From Rhodopseudomonas sp. BAL398 (GTDB lineage Bacteria > Pseudomonadota > Alphaproteobacteria > Rhizobiales > Xanthobacteraceae): DNA of 64,000 nucleotides. A program made the translations under genes and the position numbers. Of this stretch, positions 46,869 to 55,338 are shown piece after piece (position 1 is the first letter of the stretch; the number at the start of each line of letters is the position of its first letter). The stretch covers positions 5,441,001-5,505,000 of the forward strand of contig NZ_CP133111.1 of the NCBI RefSeq assembly GCF_033001325.1, written 5' to 3'. The notes beneath the pieces were generated by a model that searched no databases, was not told the DNA's origin, and was given only the letters and a program-made list of their open reading frames with translations.

Positions 46869-48485
46869 ATGTTCCACAACTCACGTTGGCTCGGTTCAAC
46901 AATCGCGTCCAAATTCGGCTTGCCCGCATTGGCGCTCGCGGCGGCATTGTCCTTGCCCGCGACGATGGCTGAGGCCAAGACCATTCACGCGGTGATGCAT
47001 TCCAATCTGCGTGTCATCGATCCGGGCCTGACCACGGCATATATCACCCGCGACCATGGCTACATGGTCTACGACACCCTGCTGTCGATGAATTCCAAGT
47101 TCGAAGTGAAGCCGCAGATGGCGGACTGGAAGGTGTCCGACGACAAGCTGACTTACACCTTCACGCTGCGCGACGGATTGAAGTGGCACGACGGCAAGCC
47201 GGTGACGGCGGAAGATTGCGTCGCTTCGCTGCAGCGCTGGGGCCAGCGCGACGGCATGGGCCAGAAGCTGATGTCAGTCACCGCCAGCCTGGTGGCGACC
47301 GACGCCAAGACCATCACGCTGACACTCAAGGAGCCCTACGGGCTGGTGTTGGAATCGATCGGCAAGCCGTCGTCGCTGGTGCCGTTCATGTATCCGAAGC
47401 GAATCGCCGAGACACCCGCCGACAAGGCGATCCCGGAGCAGATCGGGTCCGGTCCGTTCAAATTCGTGCAGGCTGAATTCCAGCCCGGCGTGAAAGCGGT
47501 GTACGTCAAGAACACCGACTACGTGCCGCGCAAGGAGGCGCCGGATTGGACCTCGGGCGGCAAGGTCGTCAAGGTCGATCGCGTCGAATGGATCACGATG
47601 ACGGACGCGCAGACCGCGATCAATGCGCTGCAGTCCGGCGATATCGATTTTCTCGAGGTGCCGTCCTACGACATGTTGCCGGTGCTCGCCCAGGATCCCG
47701 AGTTGAAGATCGAGATTCTGAACAAGCTCGGATCGCAGACCATCGGGCGGATGAATTTTCTCTATCCTCCCTTTGACAACGTCAAGGTGCGCCGCGCCGC
47801 GCTGCTGGCGATGAACCAGAAGCCGGTTCTCGATGCGATGATCGGCAATCCCGAATACTACAAGCTGTGTGGCGCGATGTTCGGTTGCGGCACGCCGCTG
47901 GAAACCGATGTCGGCTCTGCTCCCGTGCTGACGGGCGACGACATGGCCGAGGCCAAGAAGGAGCTCGCGGCCTCCGGTTATGACGGGACCCCGGTGGTGC
48001 TGATGGCGCCGACCGACGTCGCCGCGCTGAAGACCCAGCCGGTCGTCGCCGCGCAGCTGTTGCGCGAGGCGGGCTTCAAGGTCGATCTGCAGGCCACCGA
48101 CTGGCAGACCGTGGTGTCGCGCCGCGCCAGCCAGAAGCCGCCGAGCGAGGGCGGTTGGAACCTGTTCTTCACCACCTGGGTCGCGCCCGACATCATGAAC
48201 CCGGTCGCTAATGTGATGTTGAGCGGCAAGGGCAAGAGCGGCGGTTGGTTCGGTTGGCCCACCGATGCCAAGATGGACGAGATGATCGACCAATATGCGC
48301 GCGCGACCGCACCCGACGCGCAGAAGAAGATCGCCACCGATATCCAGGCCCGGGCTTATGAGCAGGTGACCTACATGCCGCTCGGTGCCTTCACCGCTCC
48401 GGCGGTGTGGCGCAAGACCCTCACCGGCGTGCTCGACGGTCCGGCGACCCCGGTGTTCTGGAACATGGAGAAGTCGGAGGACTAA
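46869..48485 (+). CDS. Peptide ABC transporter solute-binding protein (family 5)
   Basis: A 538-residue periplasmic protein with signal peptide (basic MFHNSRWLGSTIASKFG, hydrophobic LPALALAAALSLP, cleavage near AEA-KT). Family 5 marks: YDTLLSMNSKFEVKPQMAD, TYTFTLRDGLKWHDGKPVTA and IGSGPFKFV. AGGAG precedes ATG 46869. It is divergent from the peptidase and transporter genes, and probably feeds that transporter. A repeat and a hairpin follow. Confidence 0.93.
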   Translation: MFHNSRWLGSTIASKFGLPALALAAALSLPATMAEAKTIHAVMHSNLRVIDPGLTTAYITRDHGYMVYDTLLSMNSKFEVKPQMADWKVSDDKLTYTFTLRDGLKWHDGKPVTAEDCVASLQRWGQRDGMGQKLMSVTASLVATDAKTITLTLKEPYGLVLESIGKPSSLVPFMYPKRIAETPADKAIPEQIGSGPFKFVQAEFQPGVKAVYVKNTDYVPRKEAPDWTSGGKVVKVDRVEWITMTDAQTAINALQSGDIDFLEVPSYDMLPVLAQDPELKIEILNKLGSQTIGRMNFLYPPFDNVKVRRAALLAMNQKPVLDAMIGNPEYYKLCGAMFGCGTPLETDVGSAPVLTGDDMAEAKKELAASGYDGTPVVLMAPTDVAALKTQPVVAAQLLREAGFKVDLQATDWQTVVSRRASQKPPSEGGWNLFFTTWVAPDIMNPVANVMLSGKGKSGGWFGWPTDAKMDEMIDQYARATAPDAQKKIATDIQARAYEQVTYMPLGAFTAPAVWRKTLTGVLDGPATPVFWNMEKSED

Positions 48486-48534
48486 AGCATGATCCCGAAA
48501 ACCGGATCGCGGTTTTCGGAAAAGATCATGCTCA
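48486..48534. repeat. Short palindromic repeat, family D
   Basis: AGCATGATCCCGAAAACCGG pairs with CGGTTTTCGGAAAAGATCATGCT. This hairpin type is widespread after genes in Rhizobiales. It begins immediately after the stop codon of the solute-binding protein gene. Confidence 0.7.
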
Positions 48535-48640
48535 AATGACAGGCTGGAGCGGGATGACGATTCGAAGAGACGATTCGAAGATTAGTCATCCTGCTTTCGC
48601 CGACGGCGCATTGCGGCACGGCTGTCCAAATCAAACAAGA

Positions 48641-48672
48641 GGTCGGCGTCTCGGGAACGAGACGCCGGCCTT
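48641..48672 (+). terminator. Stable hairpin downstream of the solute-binding protein gene
   Basis: Arms GGCGTCTCG (48645-48653) and CGAGACGCC (48658-48666) around a 4-base loop, extendable outward by several more pairs. It is followed by TTCTG, not a long T-run. It lies between convergent genes and could stop both. Confidence 0.5.
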
Positions 48673-48716
48673 CTGATTCGCAGGATCGCCGATCGCGCCG
48701 ATCGCGCCGATCTGCT

Positions 48717-50057
48717 TCAGGCGACGGCGCGCAGATCGGCCGATTTGACGGTTTCGAACTCGACCGTCGCGGCCTGCTTGGCGGCCTTCAGCACCGCGAC
48801 CGCTCGGGCGATGTTGTCCTCGGAATGTCCCGCCATCACCTGCATCCGGATTCGCGCGGCGCCCTTGGGCACCGCCGGGAATTCCACCAGATTGGCGACC
48901 AGGCCGAGGTCGGGCAGACGCCGGCTCACCAGCCGGGCCAGGCCCTCGCTGCCCATCTTGACGCAGACGATCGCCGACGGGTCGCCGTAAAAGTCCATTC
49001 CGGCCTCGTGCAATTGCCCGCGCAGGCTGAGGACATTGCTCATCAGCGCCTTTCGCAGCGCCAGCCCTTGATCGGAGTCGATGATCTCGAACGCTTTCAG
49101 CACGATCGCTGACTGCACCGGCGACAGCGCGTTGGAGAACGTCGCCGGCGCGCTGTAGAAGCGCAGATATTCCTTCACGGCGCGGCTGTTGCAGGCCACG
49201 AAGCCGCCATTGGAGGCGAATGTCTTGGAGAAGCTGCCCATCACGATGTCGATGTCGCCCAGCATGTTCTGGATGCCGAGCTGGCCACGGCCGTCGTCGC
49301 CGAGGCAGCCGAGATCGTGGGCGACGTCGACCACCAGCGTGGCGTTATATTCGCGGCACAGCGCCTGTAGCCCGGCCAGATCCGGCGAGTCGGAATCCAT
49401 CGAGAACAGTCCCTCGGTAATCACCAAAATGCCGTTCTCGGTGTCCTTGGCCCTGATCTTGGCGAGGATCTTGCGGCAGTACTCATTGTCGAGATGCCGG
49501 AACTGATGGACGTTGTGGGTCGCGGCTTGGGCGCCTTCCTGCAGACAGGAATGCGACAGCATGTCCATCACCACATGATCCGCCGAGCGAACCAGTCCCT
49601 TGATGACGCCGAAGCCAGCCGCCCAGCCGGTCGGATAGAGCACGACTTCCTGCATCTTGAGGAATTCGGCGATCTTGCGTTCGAGTGCTACCGAGTAGGT
49701 GGTGTTGCCGACCAGCGCCGGCGAGCCGGCGCTGTGCACGCCACAGCGCGCGATGACGTCCTGCGCCGTCGCCTTGATCTCGGCGTTCGACGCCATGCTG
49801 AGATAGTCCTGTGAGGCGAAATTGACGCCGCTCATCCTGTTGCCACGATCGTCCTGGGCCTCGCACACAGCCCCTGCGCCACCCTCCGTGGAACGGGAGA
49901 ACGGCCAAAGGCCATTCTGGCGCCGCAGATCCTGCCACTTGAAAAAGCCCTCGGTGCGCGCCAGCAGATCGGCGCCGCCGGGCATGCGGAAGTCCCTCAT
50001 GCTACCTGTGAGCGCGGCGGGCGGAATGGGAGGGCGCGACGACATTGGCATGATCAC
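48717..50057 (-). CDS. Alpha-oxoamine synthase family PLP enzyme (possible quorum-signal synthase)
   Basis: A 446-residue PLP enzyme related to 8-amino-7-oxononanoate synthase, serine palmitoyltransferase, 2-amino-3-ketobutyrate CoA ligase and CqsA/LqsA signal synthases. Visible: NFASQDYLSMASN, HSAGSPALVGNTTYSVALE, His in DMLSHSCLQEGA, Asp and His in VVDVAHDLGCLG (about residues 240-247), and Schiff-base Lys278 in SFSKTFASNGG. An N-terminal extension of about 80 residues is longer than in BioF. It should condense an amino acid with an acyl thioester, releasing CO2. No biotin, sphingolipid or threonine genes are near; two sensor kinases lie upstream. Family certain, substrate not. Confidence 0.88.
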   Translation of the reverse strand: MIMPMSSRPPIPPAALTGSMRDFRMPGGADLLARTEGFFKWQDLRRQNGLWPFSRSTEGGAGAVCEAQDDRGNRMSGVNFASQDYLSMASNAEIKATAQDVIARCGVHSAGSPALVGNTTYSVALERKIAEFLKMQEVVLYPTGWAAGFGVIKGLVRSADHVVMDMLSHSCLQEGAQAATHNVHQFRHLDNEYCRKILAKIRAKDTENGILVITEGLFSMDSDSPDLAGLQALCREYNATLVVDVAHDLGCLGDDGRGQLGIQNMLGDIDIVMGSFSKTFASNGGFVACNSRAVKEYLRFYSAPATFSNALSPVQSAIVLKAFEIIDSDQGLALRKALMSNVLSLRGQLHEAGMDFYGDPSAIVCVKMGSEGLARLVSRRLPDLGLVANLVEFPAVPKGAARIRMQVMAGHSEDNIARAVAVLKAAKQAATVEFETVKSADLRAVA

Positions 50058-50116
50058 TCCTGTCAGTTGTGACTTGGTTGAAAGTGAGTGTTGGTCGACG
50101 CGATCATGCGGTATCA

Positions 50117-50139
50117 GTATTAATACGAGATAGACAACA
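50117..50139 (-). promoter_or_regulatory. Possible promoter of the oxoamine synthase gene, with GTATTAATAC palindrome
   Basis: GTATTAATAC (50117-50126) is a perfect 10-base palindrome about 60 bases before the start. On the minus strand TTGTTG is followed 17 bases later by CTGATA, a weak -35/-10 pair overlapping it. Tentative. Confidence 0.3.
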
Positions 50140-50230
50140 AGGTTCGAATAGCACGCATTGTGGAACCATTTGGTGACTTGGTTAGCGAGAAATTTGGCCG
50201 CGCCGCGGATGACAGAAACGTGACGGTGCG

Positions 50231-50244
50231 GTGCTGATCAGCAC
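50231..50244. promoter_or_regulatory. Perfect 14-base palindrome GTGCTGATCAGCAC
   Basis: It lies 34 bases downstream of the first kinase gene and about 175 bases upstream of the oxoamine synthase gene, in the 220-base gap between them. No T-run follows, so an operator or mRNA hairpin is more likely than an intrinsic terminator. Confidence 0.35.
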
Positions 50245-50277
50245 GCTCGATAGATCTTATGGCCTTTGGTCGAGGAT

Positions 50278-51765
50278 TCAGCCTTGCGGCGGGGCCGCGG
50301 CCTGCAGAACGGCATGGCCGGGCTCGGTCAATGACGGAACCAGGGTCGCCTCGGCGCGGCCGTCATCGTCGCCTGCTTGCGGCGCGGGCGGCAGCGGCAG
50401 CCGGATCGTGAAGCGGCTGCCCTTGTCGATTTGGCTTTCGACGATGATCTCGCCGCCCATCAGCCGGCAAAGCTTCTGACTGAGAGCCAGCCCCAGGCCG
50501 GGGCCGCTATATTTCGTGGTGGTGCTGTCGTCGATCGCGGTGAACTTCTCGAACAGCCCGGGGATCTGGTCAGCCGCGATTCCGATGCCGCTATCGATGA
50601 TGTGAATCGTCAGCTCGTCGTTCGCCTTGAGAGCTCCGATCAATTCGATGGTGCCGTTCTCGGTGAATTTTGCGGCGTTGTGCAGAAGCTGGTCGAGCAC
50701 GCTGCGCAATTTGCCGGCATCGAGCAAGGCGGTTCCGAGATCGTCGCCGACGCTGCAGGAGATTTGATTTCCGTTGTGCTCCGCCGCCGGCGTCGCGCGG
50801 TGAACGGCGTCGGTCAGCAGGCCCGCAACATCAGTCGGTTCCAGATGCAATTCCATCCGGCCGGCCTCGATTTTCGACAGATCGAGGATCTCGTTCACCA
50901 GCTTGAGAAGGTGCTGGCCCGCGCCGTGGATCTTGTTCAGGTCGGAGATGTCCTGGACGTCATCACCGGCGTCTTCGAGCAAGATCTGGCTATAGCCGAT
51001 CACCGCATTGAGCGGGGTGCGCAGTTCATGACTCATTCGCGCCAGAAACTCGGATTTGGCGGAGCCGGCCCGTTCGGCCTCGATGGTCGCCAGCCGCAAT
51101 TCCGAGGCGGTGGCGACGTGCTCGCGCATTTCGCTTTCGAGTTCGGTCTGCGAGGCCAGCACCTTGGCGTAATAGGTCGCCATCATCGCCACATAGATCG
51201 ACGCGGCGATGGTCGAGACAATGCCGAGGCCCTGCATGCCCGCGCCCGGCAGCGGGTTCTTCACCACCGCGCCGAACTGATAGAGCGAGATGAAGATCGC
51301 CAGATTGACGGCGAACATCGCGATCACGATCAAGCGGAGCGATGCCGATGAGCCCAGATAGAAGAACGCCAACAGCGGAATCGTCAGCACCCAGGGCAGC
51401 GTCGGCGAGGTCACGCCGCCGTTGAAGTAGCAGCTCCACAGAATGCAGAAGATCAGATTCTGCACTGAGATGAGCGCCAGCGGATTGTAGGGCACGCCGG
51501 CCTTGAGCAGGAACGGAAACAGCCAGAACGCCGTGATCGACAGCGCCAGGATCGCGATCTCGAAGCCGGGATGCGGATCGAAAAAATAGATCGCGGCCGG
51601 GACGACGTTTCCGATGAAGGGGCCGAGAATATGACTGACGAGGAACACGTGGACGCGGTTGCGGGTCTCGCGGTCGGCCCGGAGCGCGGGTGGAATGAAA
51701 TAGTTCACCAATCGATCGAATTGCGCGACAAACCGAGAAGACTTGTCTTTCACCATCAATTCCAC
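50278..51765 (-). CDS. Membrane-bound sensor histidine kinase (multi-pass sensor), paralogue 1
   Basis: A 495-residue kinase. About six hydrophobic helices lie in residues 25-200 (FLVSHILGPFIGNVVPAAIYF; LALISVQNLIFCILWSCYF; VLTIPLLAFFYLGS), with almost no periplasmic domain. A coiled coil follows, then HisKA with phospho-His at about residue 245 in ARMSHELRTPLNAV. The ATPase domain has LHNAAKFTENG, DSGIGIA and GPGLGLALSQKLC. The membrane part is clearly related to the kinase at 51944, for example YFIPPALRADRETR against WFIPEAAKAERSER. No receiver domain. It lies divergent from paralogue 2 and upstream of the oxoamine synthase. Confidence 0.9.
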   Translation of the reverse strand: MELMVKDKSSRFVAQFDRLVNYFIPPALRADRETRNRVHVFLVSHILGPFIGNVVPAAIYFFDPHPGFEIAILALSITAFWLFPFLLKAGVPYNPLALISVQNLIFCILWSCYFNGGVTSPTLPWVLTIPLLAFFYLGSSASLRLIVIAMFAVNLAIFISLYQFGAVVKNPLPGAGMQGLGIVSTIAASIYVAMMATYYAKVLASQTELESEMREHVATASELRLATIEAERAGSAKSEFLARMSHELRTPLNAVIGYSQILLEDAGDDVQDISDLNKIHGAGQHLLKLVNEILDLSKIEAGRMELHLEPTDVAGLLTDAVHRATPAAEHNGNQISCSVGDDLGTALLDAGKLRSVLDQLLHNAAKFTENGTIELIGALKANDELTIHIIDSGIGIAADQIPGLFEKFTAIDDSTTTKYSGPGLGLALSQKLCRLMGGEIIVESQIDKGSRFTIRLPLPPAPQAGDDDGRAEATLVPSLTEPGHAVLQAAAPPQG

Positions 51766-51841
51766 CAGCGGTTGAATGTTCGAAAAGCAGATGGTCTTTG
51801 CCGGGCCCCAACCGTCGGGAACACCGTCTGCGCTGCCCCAT

Positions 51842-51871
51842 ATACTCAGTATTGGTTTAAGTTCATCTTAA
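51842..51871. promoter_or_regulatory. Two adjacent palindromes between divergent kinase genes
   Basis: ATACTCAGTAT (51842-51852) and TTAAGTTCATCTTAA (51857-51871) are inverted repeats with perfect arms, placed side by side in the short divergent region between the two paralogous kinase genes. They could bind one regulator acting on both, or overlap the divergent promoters. Confidence 0.4.
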
Positions 51872-51943
51872 GTGGGTGATCGCTAAACCCAAAATTAAAG
51901 GCAACTCATTAGCTTGTCTGGAACAAGTGCGGAGACTGATCGA

Positions 51944-53380
51944 GTGCTGGTCGTAAATATCCTGGTCAGTGTGATCGACTGGTTCATTCCGGAGGCAGCC
52001 AAGGCCGAACGCTCCGAGCGCAGCCTTGCGCGCAATTTCGTGTTCACGCACATCTTTGGACCCCTGCTGTCGCAGGGCATCAGCCTGTTTCTCTATCTGA
52101 GCGATCCGAATCCCGGCTATGCCTGCTGGACCATCATCATTGCGATCTGGCTGTTCTGGACGCTGCCCTTTGTCTACAAATTTACCGGCGACCTGCAGCT
52201 CGCCGCGGTGATCTCGACCGAGATGCTGGCGCTCACCTCGTTGTTCGGCGCTTATTTCTACGGCGGAGTCAGCTCGCCGTTCCTGCCCTGGCTGATCGTC
52301 AGTTTGCTTCTTGGTTTCTTTTATCTGTCCGAGCGCCCACTGCTGATTGTCGGTCTGTTCTCCTGCAACGTGTTCGGGTTTTGCGCCGCCTATGTGCGGT
52401 GGGGTTTCCCGGAACTGGTGCCGCCCGAACAGCTGGCGACGGTGGGCTGGATTTCGATCCTCTCGGCCACGACCTACATGTCCTGGATGGCGATCTACTA
52501 CGCCCACATGATTTCGACCCGGTCCGATCTCGAGCGAGAAGCCGAACGACACCGTGAGACCACCGCCCGCATGCGCGAAGCCAAGCGCATGGCCGACGAG
52601 GCGAACCGGGCGAAGTCGATCTTCCTGGCCAAGATGAGCCACGAATTGCGCACGCCGCTGAACGCGGTGATCGGCTTCAGCGAGATTCTGCTCGAGGGCG
52701 TCGAGCCCGGCGAGCGCAATGCGCGCAAGAAGACCGATCTCGAACGCATCAATGCCGCCGGCAAGCACCTGCTGTCGCTGGTGGCCGACGTGCTCGATTT
52801 GTCGAAAATCGAATCCAACATGATCGAGCTGAAGATCGAGTCGTTCGATCTTGCCAAGATGGTTCAGGACGTGGTCGGTAATGTCGAGCCGATGCTGGCG
52901 GGCAAACACAACCGGCTGGTCGTGGATTGCCCGGCGGACCTTGGAATTGTCTCGACCGACCAGACCAAATTGCGGCAGGCCGCGCTCAATCTGCTGAGCA
53001 ACGCGGCGAAGTTCACCGAGGCCGGAACGATCACGCTGTCGGTGCGGCGTCAAAAGTCCCTCGGCGCCGATTGGGTCGAGATCGCGGTGCGTGACACCGG
53101 CATCGGCATTTCGGAATCCGAACTGCCCCGCTTGTTCAAGAATTTCGGCCAAGCCAATCGCGAGACCGCGAGCAAGTATGGCGGCACCGGGCTCGGCCTG
53201 GCGATCAGTCAGAAGCTCTGCGCGCTGATGGGCGGGGGCATCTCCGCTGTCAGCGAACCGGGGCGCGGATCTTGCTTCACCATCCGGGTGCTTGCCGGGG
53301 CGGACGCCACCTCGGATGAGTCCGCGGCGATTCTGGCATTGTCGCCGGCCAATCGGCTGGCGCTCGGAAGGGCGATGTGA
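51944..53380 (+). CDS. Membrane-bound sensor histidine kinase (multi-pass sensor), paralogue 2
   Basis: A 478-residue kinase if GTG 51944 is used (GGAG 10 bases upstream); TTG 51914 would add 10 residues. Multi-pass sensor (FVFTHIFGPLLSQGISLFLYL; VISTEMLALTSLFGAYFYGG; WLIVSLLLGFFYLS). HisKA phospho-His is at about 233 in AKMSHELRTPLNAV. ATPase domain: LLSNAAKFTEAG, DTGIGISESELP, GGTGLGLAISQKLC. It has the same architecture as paralogue 1. Its stop codon overlaps the start of the REC-GGDEF-EAL gene, so that regulator is its likely target. Confidence 0.9.
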   Translation: MLVVNILVSVIDWFIPEAAKAERSERSLARNFVFTHIFGPLLSQGISLFLYLSDPNPGYACWTIIIAIWLFWTLPFVYKFTGDLQLAAVISTEMLALTSLFGAYFYGGVSSPFLPWLIVSLLLGFFYLSERPLLIVGLFSCNVFGFCAAYVRWGFPELVPPEQLATVGWISILSATTYMSWMAIYYAHMISTRSDLEREAERHRETTARMREAKRMADEANRAKSIFLAKMSHELRTPLNAVIGFSEILLEGVEPGERNARKKTDLERINAAGKHLLSLVADVLDLSKIESNMIELKIESFDLAKMVQDVVGNVEPMLAGKHNRLVVDCPADLGIVSTDQTKLRQAALNLLSNAAKFTEAGTITLSVRRQKSLGADWVEIAVRDTGIGISESELPRLFKNFGQANRETASKYGGTGLGLAISQKLCALMGGGISAVSEPGRGSCFTIRVLAGADATSDESAAILALSPANRLALGRAM

Positions 53381-55296
53381 TGTCGAGCGCGCATTCAGCG
53401 TCACATTGGTCCGCGCTATCGCCAACACAGTCGGGTGCCCACATCGGAACCGAAGGAAAAACTCAGCTGGCGCCGCGGATTTTGGTCGTCGACGACATCG
53501 AGGACAACCGAACCATCCTGACCCGCCGCTTCGAGCGGCGCGGCTTTCGCGTCGCCGAGGCGGTGAGCGGGTTGGAAGCGCTGGCCATGATCGAGAGCGA
53601 GCCGTTCGACCTCGTCCTGCTCGACGTCATGATGCCGGGGATCGACGGCTTCGAGACGCTGCGCCGAATCCGGCAGACCAAATCGCTGTCGGCCTTGCCG
53701 GTGATCATGGTGACGGCGAAATCCGAAAGCCAGAACATCGTCGACGCGCTGGATTTCGGCGCCAATGACTACATCACCAAGCCGGTCGATTTCGCCGTCG
53801 CGCTGGCCCGCGTCAATATCCAGATCGGCCGCAAGCAGATCGAGGAGCAACTCGCCGAGCGCACCGTCAGCCTGATCGAGGCCAATCAGACGCTGAAGGC
53901 CGAGATCGCCAACCGCGAGAAGTCCGAAGCCCATTCCAAATACCTCGCCTATCACGACTCGCTGACCGGGCTCGGCAATCGGCTGATGTTCAGGGAACAG
54001 CTCGAGCAGGCGATCAATGACGACGTCGCGGGCGACGTCGTGACGGATGCGGGTGAGTTCGCGGTGCTGTTCGTTGATCTCGACGGCTTCAAGGGCGTCA
54101 ATGACAGCCTGGGGCATTCGATCGGCGATCTGCTGCTGAAGACCATCGCCAGCCGGCTGCGCGACCTGCTCGACCCGCAGGATAGGATCGCGCGGCTGGG
54201 TGGCGACGAGTTCGCGATCCTGCAAATCGGCGTGGCGCAGCCCGGTGCGTCGATCGCGCTGGCGGAAAAAATCATCGCCGCGATCGGTCTTCCCTGCAAT
54301 ATCGACGGCCATGACGTGTCGGTCGGCGGCAGCGTCGGCATCGCAATCGGTCAGTCCGGCACCAGCGACGCCGAGCGCTTTCTGAAGAGCGCAGATATCG
54401 CGATGTACAAGGCCAAGTCCGACGGCCGCGGCACCTACCGGATCTTCGATCCGGAAATGGACGCGATCGTGCAAGCGCGGCGCATCCTGGAGCGCGATAT
54501 GCGCCAGGCGCTGGCGCAAGACGGCTTCCAGATGCACTATCAACCGCTGGTCAATCTTCAGAATGGCAATGTCAGCAGCTTCGAGGCGCTGATGCGCTGG
54601 CAGCATCCCGAGCGCGGCATGGTCTCGCCGGGCGAATTCATTCCGGCGGCGGAAGAAATCGGCTTGATCGTGCCGCTCGGCGAATGGGCGCTGCGGCAGG
54701 CCTGCGCCGATGCGATGGGATGGCCGGCCGAGATCGGGGTTTCGGTCAATCTGTCACCAATTCAGTTCGCCAAGGGCAATCTGGTGTCGACGGTGGTGAG
54801 CGCGCTGGCGAGGTCGGGACTGCCGGCATCGCGGCTGGAGCTGGAAGTCACCGAGTCGGTGGTGCTCGAGCGCTCCGATCGGAATCTCGAGATCCTTAGC
54901 CAGTTGCGTCAGCTGGGCGTGCGGATCTCGATCGATGATTTCGGAACCGGCTATTCGGGGATCGGTTATCTGCGCAGTTTCCAGTTCGACAAGATCAAGA
55001 TCGACCAGTCCTTCGTCCGCGATCTGAACGAGGATCATGGCAGTCTCGCCATCGTGCGGGCGGTGATCGGCCTTGGCAACAGCTTCGGAATCACCACCAC
55101 CGCCGAGGGCGTCGAGACCGAGGAACAGATGCGGCGGCTGAAGGCCGAAGGCTGCATCGAGGCGCAGGGTTATCTCTACAGCAAGCCGGTGCCGCCGGAC
55201 GCGATCGCGCAACTGCTCGAGAGCTTGGCGGCGCGGCGCACGATGTCCCAGGACGCGGCCGGGCTGGACCTCGGAAGCACAGTGGGTAAAGGCTGA
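53380..55296 (+). CDS. Response regulator with REC-GGDEF-EAL domains (c-di-GMP turnover)
   Basis: A 638-residue regulator. The receiver domain (about 30-150) has acidic VVDDIEDN, phospho-Asp at about 83 in LLDVMMPG and Lys in YITKPVD. A short coiled coil leads to GGDEF (about 185-350) with intact LGGDEFAIL at about 273. The EAL domain (about 365-620) is also intact: EALMRW, NLSPIQF, ELEVTESV, IDDFGTGYSG, IKIDQSF and AEGVETEEQ. Both synthesis and hydrolysis of c-di-GMP look possible. ATG 53380 follows GGAAGGG and overlaps the kinase stop by one base; GTG 53377 is the alternative. Confidence 0.93.
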   Translation: MSSAHSASHWSALSPTQSGAHIGTEGKTQLAPRILVVDDIEDNRTILTRRFERRGFRVAEAVSGLEALAMIESEPFDLVLLDVMMPGIDGFETLRRIRQTKSLSALPVIMVTAKSESQNIVDALDFGANDYITKPVDFAVALARVNIQIGRKQIEEQLAERTVSLIEANQTLKAEIANREKSEAHSKYLAYHDSLTGLGNRLMFREQLEQAINDDVAGDVVTDAGEFAVLFVDLDGFKGVNDSLGHSIGDLLLKTIASRLRDLLDPQDRIARLGGDEFAILQIGVAQPGASIALAEKIIAAIGLPCNIDGHDVSVGGSVGIAIGQSGTSDAERFLKSADIAMYKAKSDGRGTYRIFDPEMDAIVQARRILERDMRQALAQDGFQMHYQPLVNLQNGNVSSFEALMRWQHPERGMVSPGEFIPAAEEIGLIVPLGEWALRQACADAMGWPAEIGVSVNLSPIQFAKGNLVSTVVSALARSGLPASRLELEVTESVVLERSDRNLEILSQLRQLGVRISIDDFGTGYSGIGYLRSFQFDKIKIDQSFVRDLNEDHGSLAIVRAVIGLGNSFGITTTAEGVETEEQMRRLKAEGCIEAQGYLYSKPVPPDAIAQLLESLAARRTMSQDAAGLDLGSTVGKG

Positions 55297-55338
55297 GTCG
55301 TCGTCGCGATCTTGGGCGCCCGGATCAGGCGGCCGCGA

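Noticed and set aside
48717-50057. bioF, kbl or serine palmitoyltransferase
   Set aside because: Family core fits all of them; the long N-terminal extension and lack of any biotin, threonine or lipid genes nearby prevent choosing one, so only the family is named.
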